Part shown: one piece after another, positions 1 to 12,700 of the stretch
Position numbering within the stretch: the first letter of the stretch is position 1
Layout: each line of letters starts with the position of its first letter
From: Diphasiastrum complanatum
Lineage: Eukaryota; Streptophyta; Lycopodiopsida; Lycopodiales; Lycopodiaceae
Reading direction: 5' to 3'
Assembly (NCBI GenBank): GCA_029204225.1
Contig: CM055099.1
Location: forward strand, 68,989,349-69,053,348
DNA length: 64,000 nucleotides
Translations under genes and position numbers: made by a program
Notes under the pieces: generated by a model
Told to the model about the DNA's origin: nothing
Databases searched by the model: none
The model's input: the letters and a program-made list of their open reading frames with translations, nothing else

Positions 1-258
1 GTACTTAGAAATTCATCTTGGGACTTTACCCAATATAGGTAGTAATTATAGCAATTAGCTTTTGCTCTTTTGCTATTTGCTTTAGGCTCTTAGCTTTTCT
101 CATTGATTAGAGAATCTATTTAAGTAGGCTGGCGCCCCACAATTCAATTCCATTATGCTAGATCATTGCTCAATTCTCCTATGATCTGAATTCTCTCTAT
201 GCTTGGTTTTGTGTGAGTGCTAGTAGGACTAGTAACTTCATCTAGAATTTGTATCACA
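1..258 (+). mobile_element. Copia-type LTR (right part), cut by the window edge
   Basis: This stretch is a diverged copy of the 3' LTR at about 10,140-10,397. Both share the block with 'aatataggtagtaatt', the block 'gtaggctggcgccccac' and a terminal block ending 'tctagaatttgtatcaca' here and 'tctagaatttgtatgaca' there. The LTR end is placed at the CA at 258, as expected for a TG...CA copia LTR. Only the right part is in the window, so it may be a solo LTR or the end of an element to the left. It lies downstream of the last visible exon of the glutathione synthetase gene, so it is probably in that gene's final intron. Confidence 0.75.
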
Positions 259-748
259 AATTCTGACAGATATGTGGACATCGATGCTGTTAAGAAATAT
301 AGCTACAAAATTATTTTGTACATGCTTGTAAGAAACTCACTAGCATAAGCAGCGGCCTATTTGCTCCCTTATATGAAAGGTCATGGTCTACAGAAAACTA
401 TCATAGCTGTGATTTTCCTTGAACTACCATGGGTCTTAGTCACAACTTTCATGTCAAAGTCCACAGACAATTCAGAACATGGTTTCCAGTTAATTCAGTA
501 TTCAATCCTGCCCATCTGAATCAGAAAGAATTGGCATGAAAAACAATAGTGAACCATTTTGCATTTGATGTCAGAGAATAGTAAATCAATTTGCATTTCA
601 TACTACGTGAGATTTCATGCATTTCAGATGATGGAAATCCCCGCCCCCAATCTTCCTGATTTGAATCAGCATGCACATAAAGCATACACTTCAATTTAAA
701 GCATGAGGTTAATGGAAAAAAACTCTAGAAAAAGGAATGAATAGGTAC

Positions 749-3700
749 CTCAAGTATGCCCCGAAAATTCCAAGCTCGGATGCTGTCTCTTCAAAACTCC
801 AAACACCTCCACGGACAAGATATGATGTGTGAGGCACAGGAAATAGCCTCTGCATTAATATGTAAGCCGCCAAACCAATCCCACCATCTTTCTCTCTTAG
901 CTCTAGTAGGCGATCTCTGATATCGTGGCCATACAGGTTGTTTCCTGCCAGAACAATGAACAGATACCAAGTAGCAGAATGTCAACATCTTCAAGGAACC
1001 GTTCATAAACAACAAGAATCTGTTATTTTGAAACAATGTTGCAGCGGATTGCGTTCCGCTTTAACAGCGATCCGGAACGAGCATTTCGGAATGCTTGTTT
1101 TTCTAAATTTGTTTTTTTCATAAAAGTTAATAAGAAAACACGAAATGGCCTAAAAAAATATCAATAGTAGCAAAAAAATATTTACATTGTCTAAACATAT
1201 TCACACACCAACAAATCGGTAATAAAAATAAAAATGAAAAATAAAAAATTAGTGCATGTTCCGGGAAACCCTAATGGGATTTCCTAGATCGCATTCCGGA
1301 ACGGAACGTGCAACATTGTTTTGAAAGTAGAAAATTAAAAATTTCATTTTCTTTGAATACAATACATTAGTGCAGAGCTCATTTTGTCCATATGTATGGC
1401 ACAGATCGCAGCTTTTTAAAAACCCACAAGTAACTATGCTCCCATCAAGTGATAATGAGAACATGTGTAATTTGTCGTTATACTAACCTCCTCCTTCACG
1501 CTGTGGCTTAAGAACAAATGCATCAGGGTTTTCAATGGCTTTATTGATGATTTCAGTACTTCCTTCACCTTCAAGGCCCCAAAGGCCGGCAAAGCAGCTT
1601 CTGACCTTCTCAATTGACTCTTTACCCTGTAAAAATCTGCAATTATCTGGATAAGTTATCAGCCATCATTTTGGATATCAAAACAGCATGAGAAATGCAC
1701 AAGGTAAGAGCAAATAAACCCTGGGGAAGTTTGAGCCAGATGTTGGCGTTGGAGGCTTGAAGATGAGGCAATGAAGCAAAAGCCTAAAATAAGCTGCTTG
1801 AAGACTACAGAAAGTTAAAAGGCATATCTGAGACACATTTCATGCAAGTTTCACCTTTCGAGAACACCGGGCCTTGCCAATTCTTGTTGTATCTTCTTAG
1901 TTCCAGCAAGATGATATGAAATAGAAGGACACTTGATCGCGGATGATTGTTCCACGAGTAACCTGGCCTCCCACTCCTGCACCCCAATGTATGTATGACA
2001 ACAAGTTCACATATGTAAAACTGCCCGATCGCAAATGAGTTTTTGTGTATATGTCGATACTTGATGCCAGACAAACTTGAAGTAATGAAACAGATGAGCA
2101 ATCTCACTAGTATTTCATGCCCCTGGTCAAAAATTGAAAAATTAAGCTATTGCGTATTTTTTGGTTATTTGCATGCATACTTAAAAAGCAAAATCAGAAA
2201 ATTGCCGTCCCCAAAAAAAAAAATCAAGTGAAAACCCTATACCCTGTGTAGCATGCACTTACGAAGTCCGTAGGGTAATCAGTGGGTGAGTACCCAGTTC
2301 GGTAATACACAACTGCCACCAACTCCTCTTGTCTGTTCAAGTGTTTCATATACCAGCAGAAAATAAAAGACTGAGTCAGAAGGTAACAGAAATGAATCAA
2401 TAACATGATATCAAACCACGGTTCCATAGTGTATGGAATGACCACATACAAAATAAGAGAGATTTTCACTTTCCCTACAGAGTATAGATTTGTTTTTGAA
2501 CTTGTGTTGGATCATAAATCCAGGAAGAGTTTTGTTTCATACTTACGGGACAAGTTCGGTTCCAGATGTATAAAAGGAATGCTTCACCTAAAAAGGTACA
2601 GAGCTGGCATCTCTATCTTATATACCAAAAACCTTCTTTAGGTCCATTCAGATGGTAGTAAGACCTTACATGTAAAGTGCACCATCCTTTGAGAGGTGTG
2701 CTTGCGCATAAATCTCTGAAAGAGTCTTTCTGATTGTACGAATGCCATGTGTAAGCTTAGTCAAAGAAGTTTTCCAAAATAAACGTACATATATTTGTAT
2801 CAAAGCTACAAAACAAGTCACCTGATTAGATTGGAGTGCAGCAGCTCTATGCCTGAAGTCATAAAAAACAACCCTAAAATCTAAATCATATGAGCTGTAA
2901 AATAATTTTGAAAGAGCTGAAGTTCGAGTATATGTGGCACAGCTGAGTATGATAGGCAAAAACTTCAAGGATATGATTCATAAAGCTTGATAGCAAGCCA
3001 GTACTGATCGTACATATTCCGTTCTCCAGGTTCCACCACCATAAGCACTACTGCACTGGTGACCTATATTCTCATTAGTTCCACTACAAAATGGTCATTG
3101 ATGGCCAATGCTATCATTCATTGTCAAAGAACCCACGTTTAATGCAAGCTAATATTTGCAAAAAACACTTGTAGTGAGAAAGTACCAATTGATTACACTG
3201 AATAAGAAAAAACAAAAATCAAGCAGGTAGGGAGAGGAAATACCTTTGGTTTTTATACTCCTGCCATGCAAGAGCCAATGCTTCAGCAAACGCATCAGCT
3301 GCTGTATTTTCTGGCACTTGCTTAGCGTCCATATTTGTAGATCTTTCAACATGACGAATCATGTACCTTCACGTGGACAAACATTATCAAAGAGACTACA
3401 CACAAAGCCCTTCATAAGATCATACCAGACAAAATTAGCTAAACTTTTCAAACAATTTGAACGATACAGTGAAGATATATAAACCTGGATCCTCAAGTAT
3501 CAATGTAAGGAACAAATCTCTTGACACCCGTCATTCAAGCAGGGAAGTTTGTTGAAACAATATATTTTGTCTTGGCTAAACACAAAGAGGGACTAAAATT
3601 CAACTAGTTTCATTAAAGCATATAATGAACGCAACTCAAACTTCAGTAGCACAACAGCAGTAAGATGGACCCACCCGTGTAAATTGCTGACCTGAGACCC

Positions 3701-6700
3701 TAGGCCAGCAAATGAAGATGAAATTGTATTCAACTCCACTTGGAACAAAGTGTCCGTAGCCTTATCAAGCATATAATCTGAACGATGCATACCAAGCTGC
3801 ACCTCCTGTGAGAATGCTCATGCGAGTTCAGGTGATGGCAATATCATATACATGAGTGGGGCATGAGACAGATAATGTTATGACTAAGCCTTAGATATGA
3901 TGAATTATGTGAAAGAATGGATCAAGTCATTAAGGATGCTTCAACACACTCTTCTTCCTGAAGATGGACAAATACGAACTTTTTGAGATCCTCACCTGTT
4001 TAATGCCTTCTTCTGATACTCTAGAATGGATGCCCAATAATCTATTGGTAAAGGGATCAACTTTTCTTGTCCTGGACAAAAGACAACACATCAATCATGA
4101 TTGTTTAGAATTCAAAAAGATTAAATTTCAGCACACACATTCCAATTGACCTGCTCGTGCAACTATTAACTGTAAAGGAACTCCAATTCAAATTCTTCAC
4201 ACTGAAAATGAGCTATCTTGACAACAATGAGATAACTATACTAAAAGCAATCCAATTAGATAAAATTCTCCCCATTTTTCTTTCTTCACTTTTGGATCTT
4301 TCTGTTTCAGTCTTCACAGAAAACTGAGCCAATAGAAAAAGGATCTACCAGCTAGAATATTTTGCTAGTAGAATTTTGAACAAGTTTAGAACGAATGGAC
4401 AACACAACTCCATTCAAGCTAAGGACTCCAAGGACATATCGTTTGAAAAGGACTACAAGAACAGCGTTAACATTGATGAAAAGATTTTTCATATCCAACG
4501 GCTTTGTTCATACTGATCTTGGTAAAGAGTTATTCTCGCTTGGCCCACTCCTACTAACGTTCACCAAGTTTGTATGCTTCTCGCTTTAGCTCTCCACCTC
4601 CACAAGCCCGTTCCTCATTTTGCTATTGTTTCAATCGCTCTCCAAAAATAACTCAAAAAAACACCTTCAATTTGGATTCCTACATGTCAAACCGCTTTTG
4701 AGTCTTTGAAACAATTGATCACTTCCGCTTCTATTCTTTGTCTTCCTGATTTCCATAAAAGGATTATCTAAAATGTCTATTGTTTTCCACTTTTACATAT
4801 GATATAAGCAATAATTCCAAAGCATCTCACAATTAATCATTTTTCTCTTTCAAGTCCACTATAAGATTCTGCATGCAAAACATAGTATTTTCTACCTTTT
4901 CATTAGTTTCTCTAGTTAACAATAATGTTTTCTCTTTTGATGTTAAAAAAGCAAGCAATTTATCATAAAATCAGGACAAAGAAGTTATTAGCTTGTGCAT
5001 TGGCTTGATTGTTCATCTACGTATGTTTGTCATCTTGATTAATAGCATCGCTCACTCGAATAGAAGTGTCAGCAAAAATCATTTTCTGAAAGTCTCCCGT
5101 GTGTGCCTTTTAATATAATTGTTGATCATCAGCCCTTACGCTATTTGTACACCCAAAAACATCTTAGTGATAGACAATATCGTTAGCTACAATTTTTGCA
5201 CTCCATGGTTTTGTTGATGCAGATGGAGGTGGAGACCTTGATAGTCGAAGATTCACTAGTGGTAAGCCTGTTCGGTGGTATACTTTGCTGGATGAGCAAG
5301 ATAGCATAGGACTTGAGTACATGCTAACTACTTATGGATGCACAAAAGTAGTATGGTTACACAAAGATTGCCCCTTTTGGTGCTAGTTTGGTGGAGGAAC
5401 TTGTATAGCTAGATTGCAATAGTTAGAGCGTAATCTGTTTAGCTAAGAACCATACTTATCATGCTCTTGACATAAATGTTGATCCCAATCGCAACCTATA
5501 GGAAAAGATAATGTCGTAAACTATCCTCCAAAACACGATAATGACCTTTGTCTAGTCATTAGCAAATGAATGATATGCAATGTCCAAGAACCAAGAACCT
5601 TGTTAAAATCAAGAAATTGGACCATTTAGCCAAAAATCTTTTTTAGATCAAGGAAAATTGATTGAGATCATCGTATTTGGGCCCACTTTCAAATTTGTAG
5701 AATTCGATTATATGAAAAGGTTGGCCTACCAATTTAATCATTCCCTCATTGGAGTGATTTCTTGCTATTCTTACTCAAAAGGAATGGAAAACATAAATTG
5801 TTTTTAACTTCACTCGAGCAAATGCTTCCTATACAATTCAAAAATTTGTTGCATAGGCATTTCTACTAACACCAGAATAATCACATGCTCCTTGTACCAT
5901 GTTTGCATCCAAAAATGTTTGAAGCTTATTCAAAAGCATCCTTGCAAATTCATTTCTCATGATTTCACATCAAGCACTTTTCAACAATGTTTTCATTTCA
6001 TCAAATCGAGCATTTTCTATAGCTTTTGTATTGTTCTTTGAAAATGGAGCACATTCTACAAAAAGCGCAACATGAAGATAAACTTCTCCATTATTTCAAA
6101 ATTGATACTAGTAAGAGGATGGAAGAATGTACGAAAATATTGAGCAAGCAAAGATTTCACAAGACCTCTTAGTTTCTCCCGCTCCATATTTAACAAGGAT
6201 GCAGATTTCAAAATTTATTTTATTTTTTTCCTTTCCATATTTAGTAGCATGCATGCAAACAAAACTCAATAAAACATTCCAAAATCCTCTTGATTTAGTT
6301 TTAATATTAAAGTGATAATAGATCCATAAGCAAGCTTAAGCAATTAATATTTTAAGTTAACCATACTGCTTAGATGATGAGCAAAATCAAAAACTCAAAT
6401 AACATCATCTAAATGTTGACTTTTTTTCTCTGTTAACCATAGCTTAGATGATGAGCATCAAAAACTCAAATAACAGCATCTAAATGTTGACTTTTTTTCT
6501 CTCTCTAAAGCCTATTTTCTTAGAGGGCCCAATTTGAGCCCCAATATTTTCTAATGTCAAAACCCTTTCACTGTGACATGCACATTTCATCTGCAAGATC
6601 TCCTTGAAGAAAATGCCATCACGTTCTTCTGCTCCACCTCAAGGTCAAAGACAACTGCCATAGCCAACAAAGTTATTATAGAAGTTAACTTTGCAACTTG

Positions 6701-9700
6701 AAAAAAAGTTCCATCATAGTCAACTTCAAGAATATACTTCTTTTGCTACCAATCAAGCTTTGTACTTCTCCATTAAGTCATCGGCACTATACTTCTTCTT
6801 GAACACCCATTTATTATGTATAACTTTTTGGCCACTTATGTTATTATCCAAGGCCAATATCTCCTCATCCATGGCTTATTTCCACTACTAACATCAGATT
6901 TTTACAATTTCGGACCTGATTTTTGCTACTACTGATTCTGCCAGATTGCTGCAGGGTTTTTAGCTATTGATTTCGGAGGGAAATCTTGATTGAGTTTGAT
7001 AAGATACTGGTTGCTGAAAAATCAGGTTGCTAAGAATTGTAACGGATCAGAACAATGGCAGGATTGAACGATGTTGTATTCCTAGAGTCTAGCAAGCTAG
7101 ATGGAACGAACTACAGTATATGGAAGTTCAAGATGCAAAATATTCTCCAGAATTGAGAATATTGGGAAATCGTCACAGGTGTTGAGGTACCTCCTAATAC
7201 TGACAGGGAGCTGCGGGAGTATCAGAGACGTAGAAGAAAAGCTCATCATATCATTAACTTGTTCGTTAGAGACCTGATTATTCCTCACATCAGAGATGCT
7301 GCTGGACCCAAGGAGGCTTGGGACATACTGAAGAACTTGTATGAGACGATAAATTAGTCACAAATCTTGTTCTTAACTAATAAGCTACACACATTGAAGA
7401 TGGGTACGGGTGAATCAATAACGGGCTATTTTACACAGGTGAAAGATCTGAGAGGGCAACTTATTGCAGTTGGAGAAAGTGTTCAAGATTCAGTCTTAGT
7501 ATCCATATTGTACTTAATAGTCTAGACACCTTTGGCTTATCAGAACTTTGTAATGATGCTATCGTACAGGAAACAGGGCCTTCTTTCGATGAGCTGAATG
7601 CCATATTACTACAGGAAGAAATGAGACGACAAAATATTGTCAACGGGGACGATTTCAAGGAACGGGCATTCCTGGCAAAGAAGCAAGAGCAAAGTTCCAA
7701 GAAGGGGGTGGCAAAGGGAAGAAGAAGAAGAAGAAGCAGCAAAATATGAAGAAGAATTAATCAAATCAATGAGAAGATGGAAAGAAAGTAGTTCGAAAGG
7801 GAAGCTGCTTTGTTTGTGGAAAATCAGAGCATTATGCAAAGGAGTGCTGGCACAAGTTCAAGAAAAAGCAGGATGGGAATTTTGTTGAAGAAGAAGAAGC
7901 ATCTGATGCAAAATTGAGTGCTTTGGATCTTGACAACTATGAGTTATTTTCGGCATCGACATCTTCTGGTGGTGGCTTCTCAAAGGAAGAAGAGTGTTGG
8001 TTTATTGCTTTAGGAGCTTCGAAGCATATGACACCTAGACGGGACTAGATATCTGATTTTCAAAAATTAGATGATGGGTCAAATGTGAAGTTGAAAGATA
8101 ACTACACATATAATATAAAAAGAGTTGGAAAAGTACAGGGTCAACTACCTTAGGGAAGATTGTAGACATAAAGGATGTGCATTATGTACCAGGAATCAAG
8201 AAAAACTTACTCTCAGTATCGGCTATTGCGAAGCAACACATGGTGGTGCAGTTTGATGAAGAGTGGTGTCTCATCAAGAGGAAGGATAATGAAGTAGTAG
8301 CTGAGGGCATACTTGCAGGATGGTTCTACAAAATTCAGGCTCAGGCGGCGGATCATCATGCAAGTGTTGCGGATATTGGATCGGTGAGTAAGTTATGGTG
8401 AAAGGTTCGGACGTCTAAATTACAAAAGTCTACAAGTCTTGAGGAAATACAACATGGTTACAGGTTTACCTCAAGTTGTTTCTGATCACAAGGTTTGTGA
8501 AGGTTGTGTCTTAGGCAACCACCATATGAAGAAATTTTCGCCTAGTACATTCAAGGCGAGAAATGTTCTAGAACTTGTTCATACATCGGACTCAGTCTCA
8601 TGGGGGAGCAAGTGGATGACTATTCTAGGAAGACATGGATCGATCTATCTTCTCAAGAATAAGGGTGAAGTGTTCAAGTATTTCACATGGTTTAAGACAC
8701 AGGTGGAGAAAGAAACAGACAGACAAATCAACATACTCCGCTCGAACAAAAGGGGAGAGTATATTTCTACGGAATTTCAGGTGTTTTGCAAGGATCATGG
8801 TTTAAAGAGACAATTTGCAAAGCCGGACACACCTCAACAAAATGGAGTTGCGGAAAGAAAAAACCGGTCTATAGTGGAAACTGCGAGGAGTATGCTCAAG
8901 AGTAAAAATCTTCCAAATATGTTTTGAGGTGAAGCAGTTAAGAAGGCAGTTTATCCTTTGAATCGAAGTCCTACAAAGGTTGTGGAGAATCGAACTCCAG
9001 CCAGATATAAGTCATTTGAGAGTGTTTGGTAGCATTGCTTATGCTCACATACCTAAGGATTCTAGGAGCAAATTAAATTCTAAAGCAACCCAGTGTTTAT
9101 TCCTTGGATATGATAGTCAAGAGAAGGGATACACGTTATATGACTTGGAGGGTAAGAAAGTCATTATAAGTAGGGCTGTAATCTTTGATGAGGAGGCAAC
9201 TCATAAAGATACATAGATACCTTATGATCGGAATCAAGATGGAGGAATCCCTATATTGTGTGACGAGTTATTACAGGGGGTTGTAATCTTCAACAGCCTC
9301 CTGAAGGCACTGAAGAGCACTCGGTGTGAATCTAATGTGCTGTCCGAGATCATTTCTTGTTAAGTTCCGGACAGCACGGTAGAATGGAGCGTTTGGGATC
9401 AACGGAGCTGTTGACCTCTGATACTTGCGTATTTCAGACAGCCACCTGCTACGGTTGCGCGTTCTAGGTCTAGCAGGTGGTGTGATGGCAACCGCAGGAG
9501 ATGAGGATGAGCCAGGAGAGAAGAAATCTCTCCTTGTCTACTTTCTCCTATCCATGGGCGTGTACTATGTGATAGCGGACTTGTGCGTGAAGGTTAGGAT
9601 GAGAAGGGAGGGATGATAAAGAACTCGCAGAGGACCGCTATGGACGGATAGAATGTACGGTATATCGAACCTGTGCGAGCTGAATATCAGAATCAACACA

Positions 9701-12700
9701 TGTATCGCCTACGCCAATCCACATATGGTACAAGATTCACCTACAGTACTTCAGTGCGACAATCAGAGTTGTATTAAATTGGCAAAATACCCAATTTTTC
9801 ACAACAGGACAAAGCACATTAAGTACAACAACACTTCATCAAAGAGAGAATCCAAAGTGGTGAAGTGGAGCTTATCTATTGTCCTATAGAAGAGCAAGTT
9901 GCAGATATCTTTACCAAAGGACTTGGCAAAGACAAATTTCAGAAGTTTAGAGAACTTCTAGGAGTAATAGATAACAAAGTAAACATTAACAGGGAATGCC
10001 AGGAATTAATGTTTATTTGATACCCCTTAATGATAGTTTGGCCAGGCTGTGTGCTATTATATGGGCCATTACTATTTATAGTAAATTCATTTTTTATTGC
10101 TTATGCATGTAGGTGGGCGCACTACTACTAGATTAGAATTTATTTTATTACTTAGAAATTCACCTTGGGTCTTTACCGAATATAGGTAGTAATTTTAGCA
10201 ATTACCTTTTGTTCTTTTGCCATTAAATTGATGCTTTTAGCGAAAGTCTATGTGTAGGCTGGCGCCCCACCACAAGATCATTCTAGTGTGTTAGAGCTTT
10301 GCCCAATTCTTCTATAATCTAATTTCTCTTTAATCTCTATGCTTGGTTTATGTGACTGCTAGTAGGACTAGTGACTCCATCTAGAATTTGTATGACAATT
10401 GCTTCCTCAAAAAGTTCATTTTTCTTTGCCGATTCATATTCACAATCCTCTTCAAAGACTCAAATGTTAAAAATAGCTTAAAAGGATTATAATTTAATCA
10501 TCAAATGATCAACGAGTGATAGAGTTTGCACAATGAACAATAGCTATCAATAACAAAGCTAGTTGCATCAAGTATCAATAACAAAGCTAGTTGCATCAAG
10601 TAGCTAGACAACTTAACATTCGCAAGAGCTCTCAAAGGCATCAAAATTTAAGATCACTTGTAGATCCATCTCCACCAGCTCATAAGACATGTGAAACAAG
10701 TGAATAAGCATTCAAGAACAACCAGCTCACATTTAAAAAGCAAGAAGAAACAATCTACTACTTGCCCTCCAAAGACAATGTAGATGTAGCATCAAAATCA
10801 CAACTTTGCATTAAGTTGTCGAAGAGGTTACATGGATACATATGAATACAACTTGTGTCATGCTCAGAGGTTCAAAATTTCCAATAGCTTTTTTAAATCC
10901 TAATTTCTAGACCCTAATATCCACAACCTCCTTATGTATTTACCAATCATAACGTTTACATCCAAACATGACCATTTCTCTATTTTCTGGGCACGGTGGC
11001 CAAAGTGAACTATGTGCTTGGCCTAAAATCCAGTTTGGAAGTGCTCCACCTTTACAAATAGGTTTCATACAATGTATCTGAACATAAAGCAAAGTGGCTT
11101 TGCGTGGCCAAGTAATCATCCTCAAGATAGTACTATCTTCATCTTAATCTTATAAAAGACAAAATAAAAGACACCATATTTAATATAGAGAATAGTGTCC
11201 ATATTGCATGTTTCATCATCACTTATTACCAAATCTATATAACAATGGGAAATGCAACATGAAAGAGAATATATTATGATAGTGTGTGAGTTCCTCCATG
11301 CTTCTATCTCTAATATTAAGCAACCATACGTGATATTATCTATTTGAATAAGTTCTTGATTGGCTTTGTCATATTGTACATTGCTTGAGGTTAGTACAAC
11401 AATATAATTCATCCATGAGTATGAAACATCAACTTTGTTATGAAATGTCACTCTAGGAAGACGGGAGAGTGGCAGGTGATCAAATAATCATTTTGAAGGT
11501 CCCCTTTCAAGAACACAACCTAAAAACAGTTCTGAATATTTTGATAATCCTCCATAAGCAATGCCAAAATCCCTAGAAAATGAAATGTGAAACAAGTGCC
11601 AGCTTGCCATCGACCAATTTCCCTTTCAAAAATTTTGCATATCTTTAGATAGTTTGCATACATCAAAGCCATACATAACCATATCCAACTCTTACAAGAT
11701 CTCAATGAACAATACTCCATCATCATTAAACAGACATGAAGATTTGTCAACATGGTGTTACTATCAAAAAACAATGTCAATGCCATGACATGTTTCCTAC
11801 CAAACTTTAAATAGAATGGATAAAAGTAGGTATAAGAATACTTCCTTGTTGCACCTTTTACCTTATCCTAAGCTTTCGTAAGGTTGAAAAACCAAATTGC
11901 ATGGGCCTTGAACGAAGTCTCCCTCCTTAAGTTTCTCCATATTGACATTTTCCATCAACTTGCCTCTTCATGTTGATGTAGAAACATGATTTTCTACAAG
12001 ACTATCATGTTTTTTGTTCTTTGCAAAAGATCTGCTTTTCAAAAAATGCTATATAAGCAATAAATGTACAGCCAATAACATGCTTATCAAAAGGTAAATC
12101 AACCAAATCCCATGCATCAATCTTGATCAGTGCATTGTACTCTAACATTGCATCATGCCAAGGTTTTGACTCAAGAGCTTCATCCACTCTAGAAGGTTCA
12201 TCAAAGGTAAAAAAGACATAATATGTTGATGGTATACCGTCTTTGGCCTGTTCACCTTTGTCAAAAAATGTGAGCCTTGTTGGCTCTCCCACTTCCTTTG
12301 CCAATGGACTTGTTAGCGGAATTAGCATCAAACTTGTACAAGCTACTATCATCAAATATCACGTCCCTAGAGACAACAGAATTCTCAACCTACCATTATC
12401 CCCTTTGATGGAAGATGGGTCCTCTTTGGTTCTAGTATCCAAAGACACATGTACAAAACATGAACAACCATACACTTTGAAGGCTTTTTCTTTCAAGATG
12501 CTAAACTCATCTATGAATGTCACAGACATAGGAGACCCACCAATGCTCATAGGAAGAATGTGCATCCAAATGTATCCACTTAAGAGGGTGAGAAGATCTT
12601 GTAATAGATCTCTACAAACTTCAGAAACCTTTGCATTCCTTGCCCAAGCCTTTGATAGGCCAAAAGCAAGTTTCTCCTTCCACACTGCCTCCATGGAGAA

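Larger units (their letters stand above)
7055..10397 (+). mobile_element. Degenerate copia retrotransposon without 5' LTR and without RT
   Basis: A sense-strand copia element within GSH2 intron 2. It carries gag from the ATG at 7055, a zinc knuckle and protease remnant, GAG-pre-integrase, integrase (to 9216), an RNase H tail (from about 9,650) and a 3' LTR. The entire RT and the N-terminal half of RNase H are missing; about 430 bp of unrelated, GC-richer sequence is in their place. Many stops and frameshifts show it is dead. The 3' LTR ends at 10397 ('tatgaca'), and a second diverged copy of this LTR is at the window's left edge. No 5' LTR or primer-binding site is visible upstream of 7055. 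Confidence 0.85.

Noticed and set aside
2985-3005. Reading GSH2 exon 6 on through [12 protein letters not shown]
   Set aside because: That frame meets a stop with no donor. Using the GT at 3004-3003 joins in phase to the 31-nt exon and restores the family alignment.
9425-9616. 63-codon frame in the GC-rich filler as a gene
   Set aside because: Short, with no recognisable family or promoter; reported only as part of the filler.
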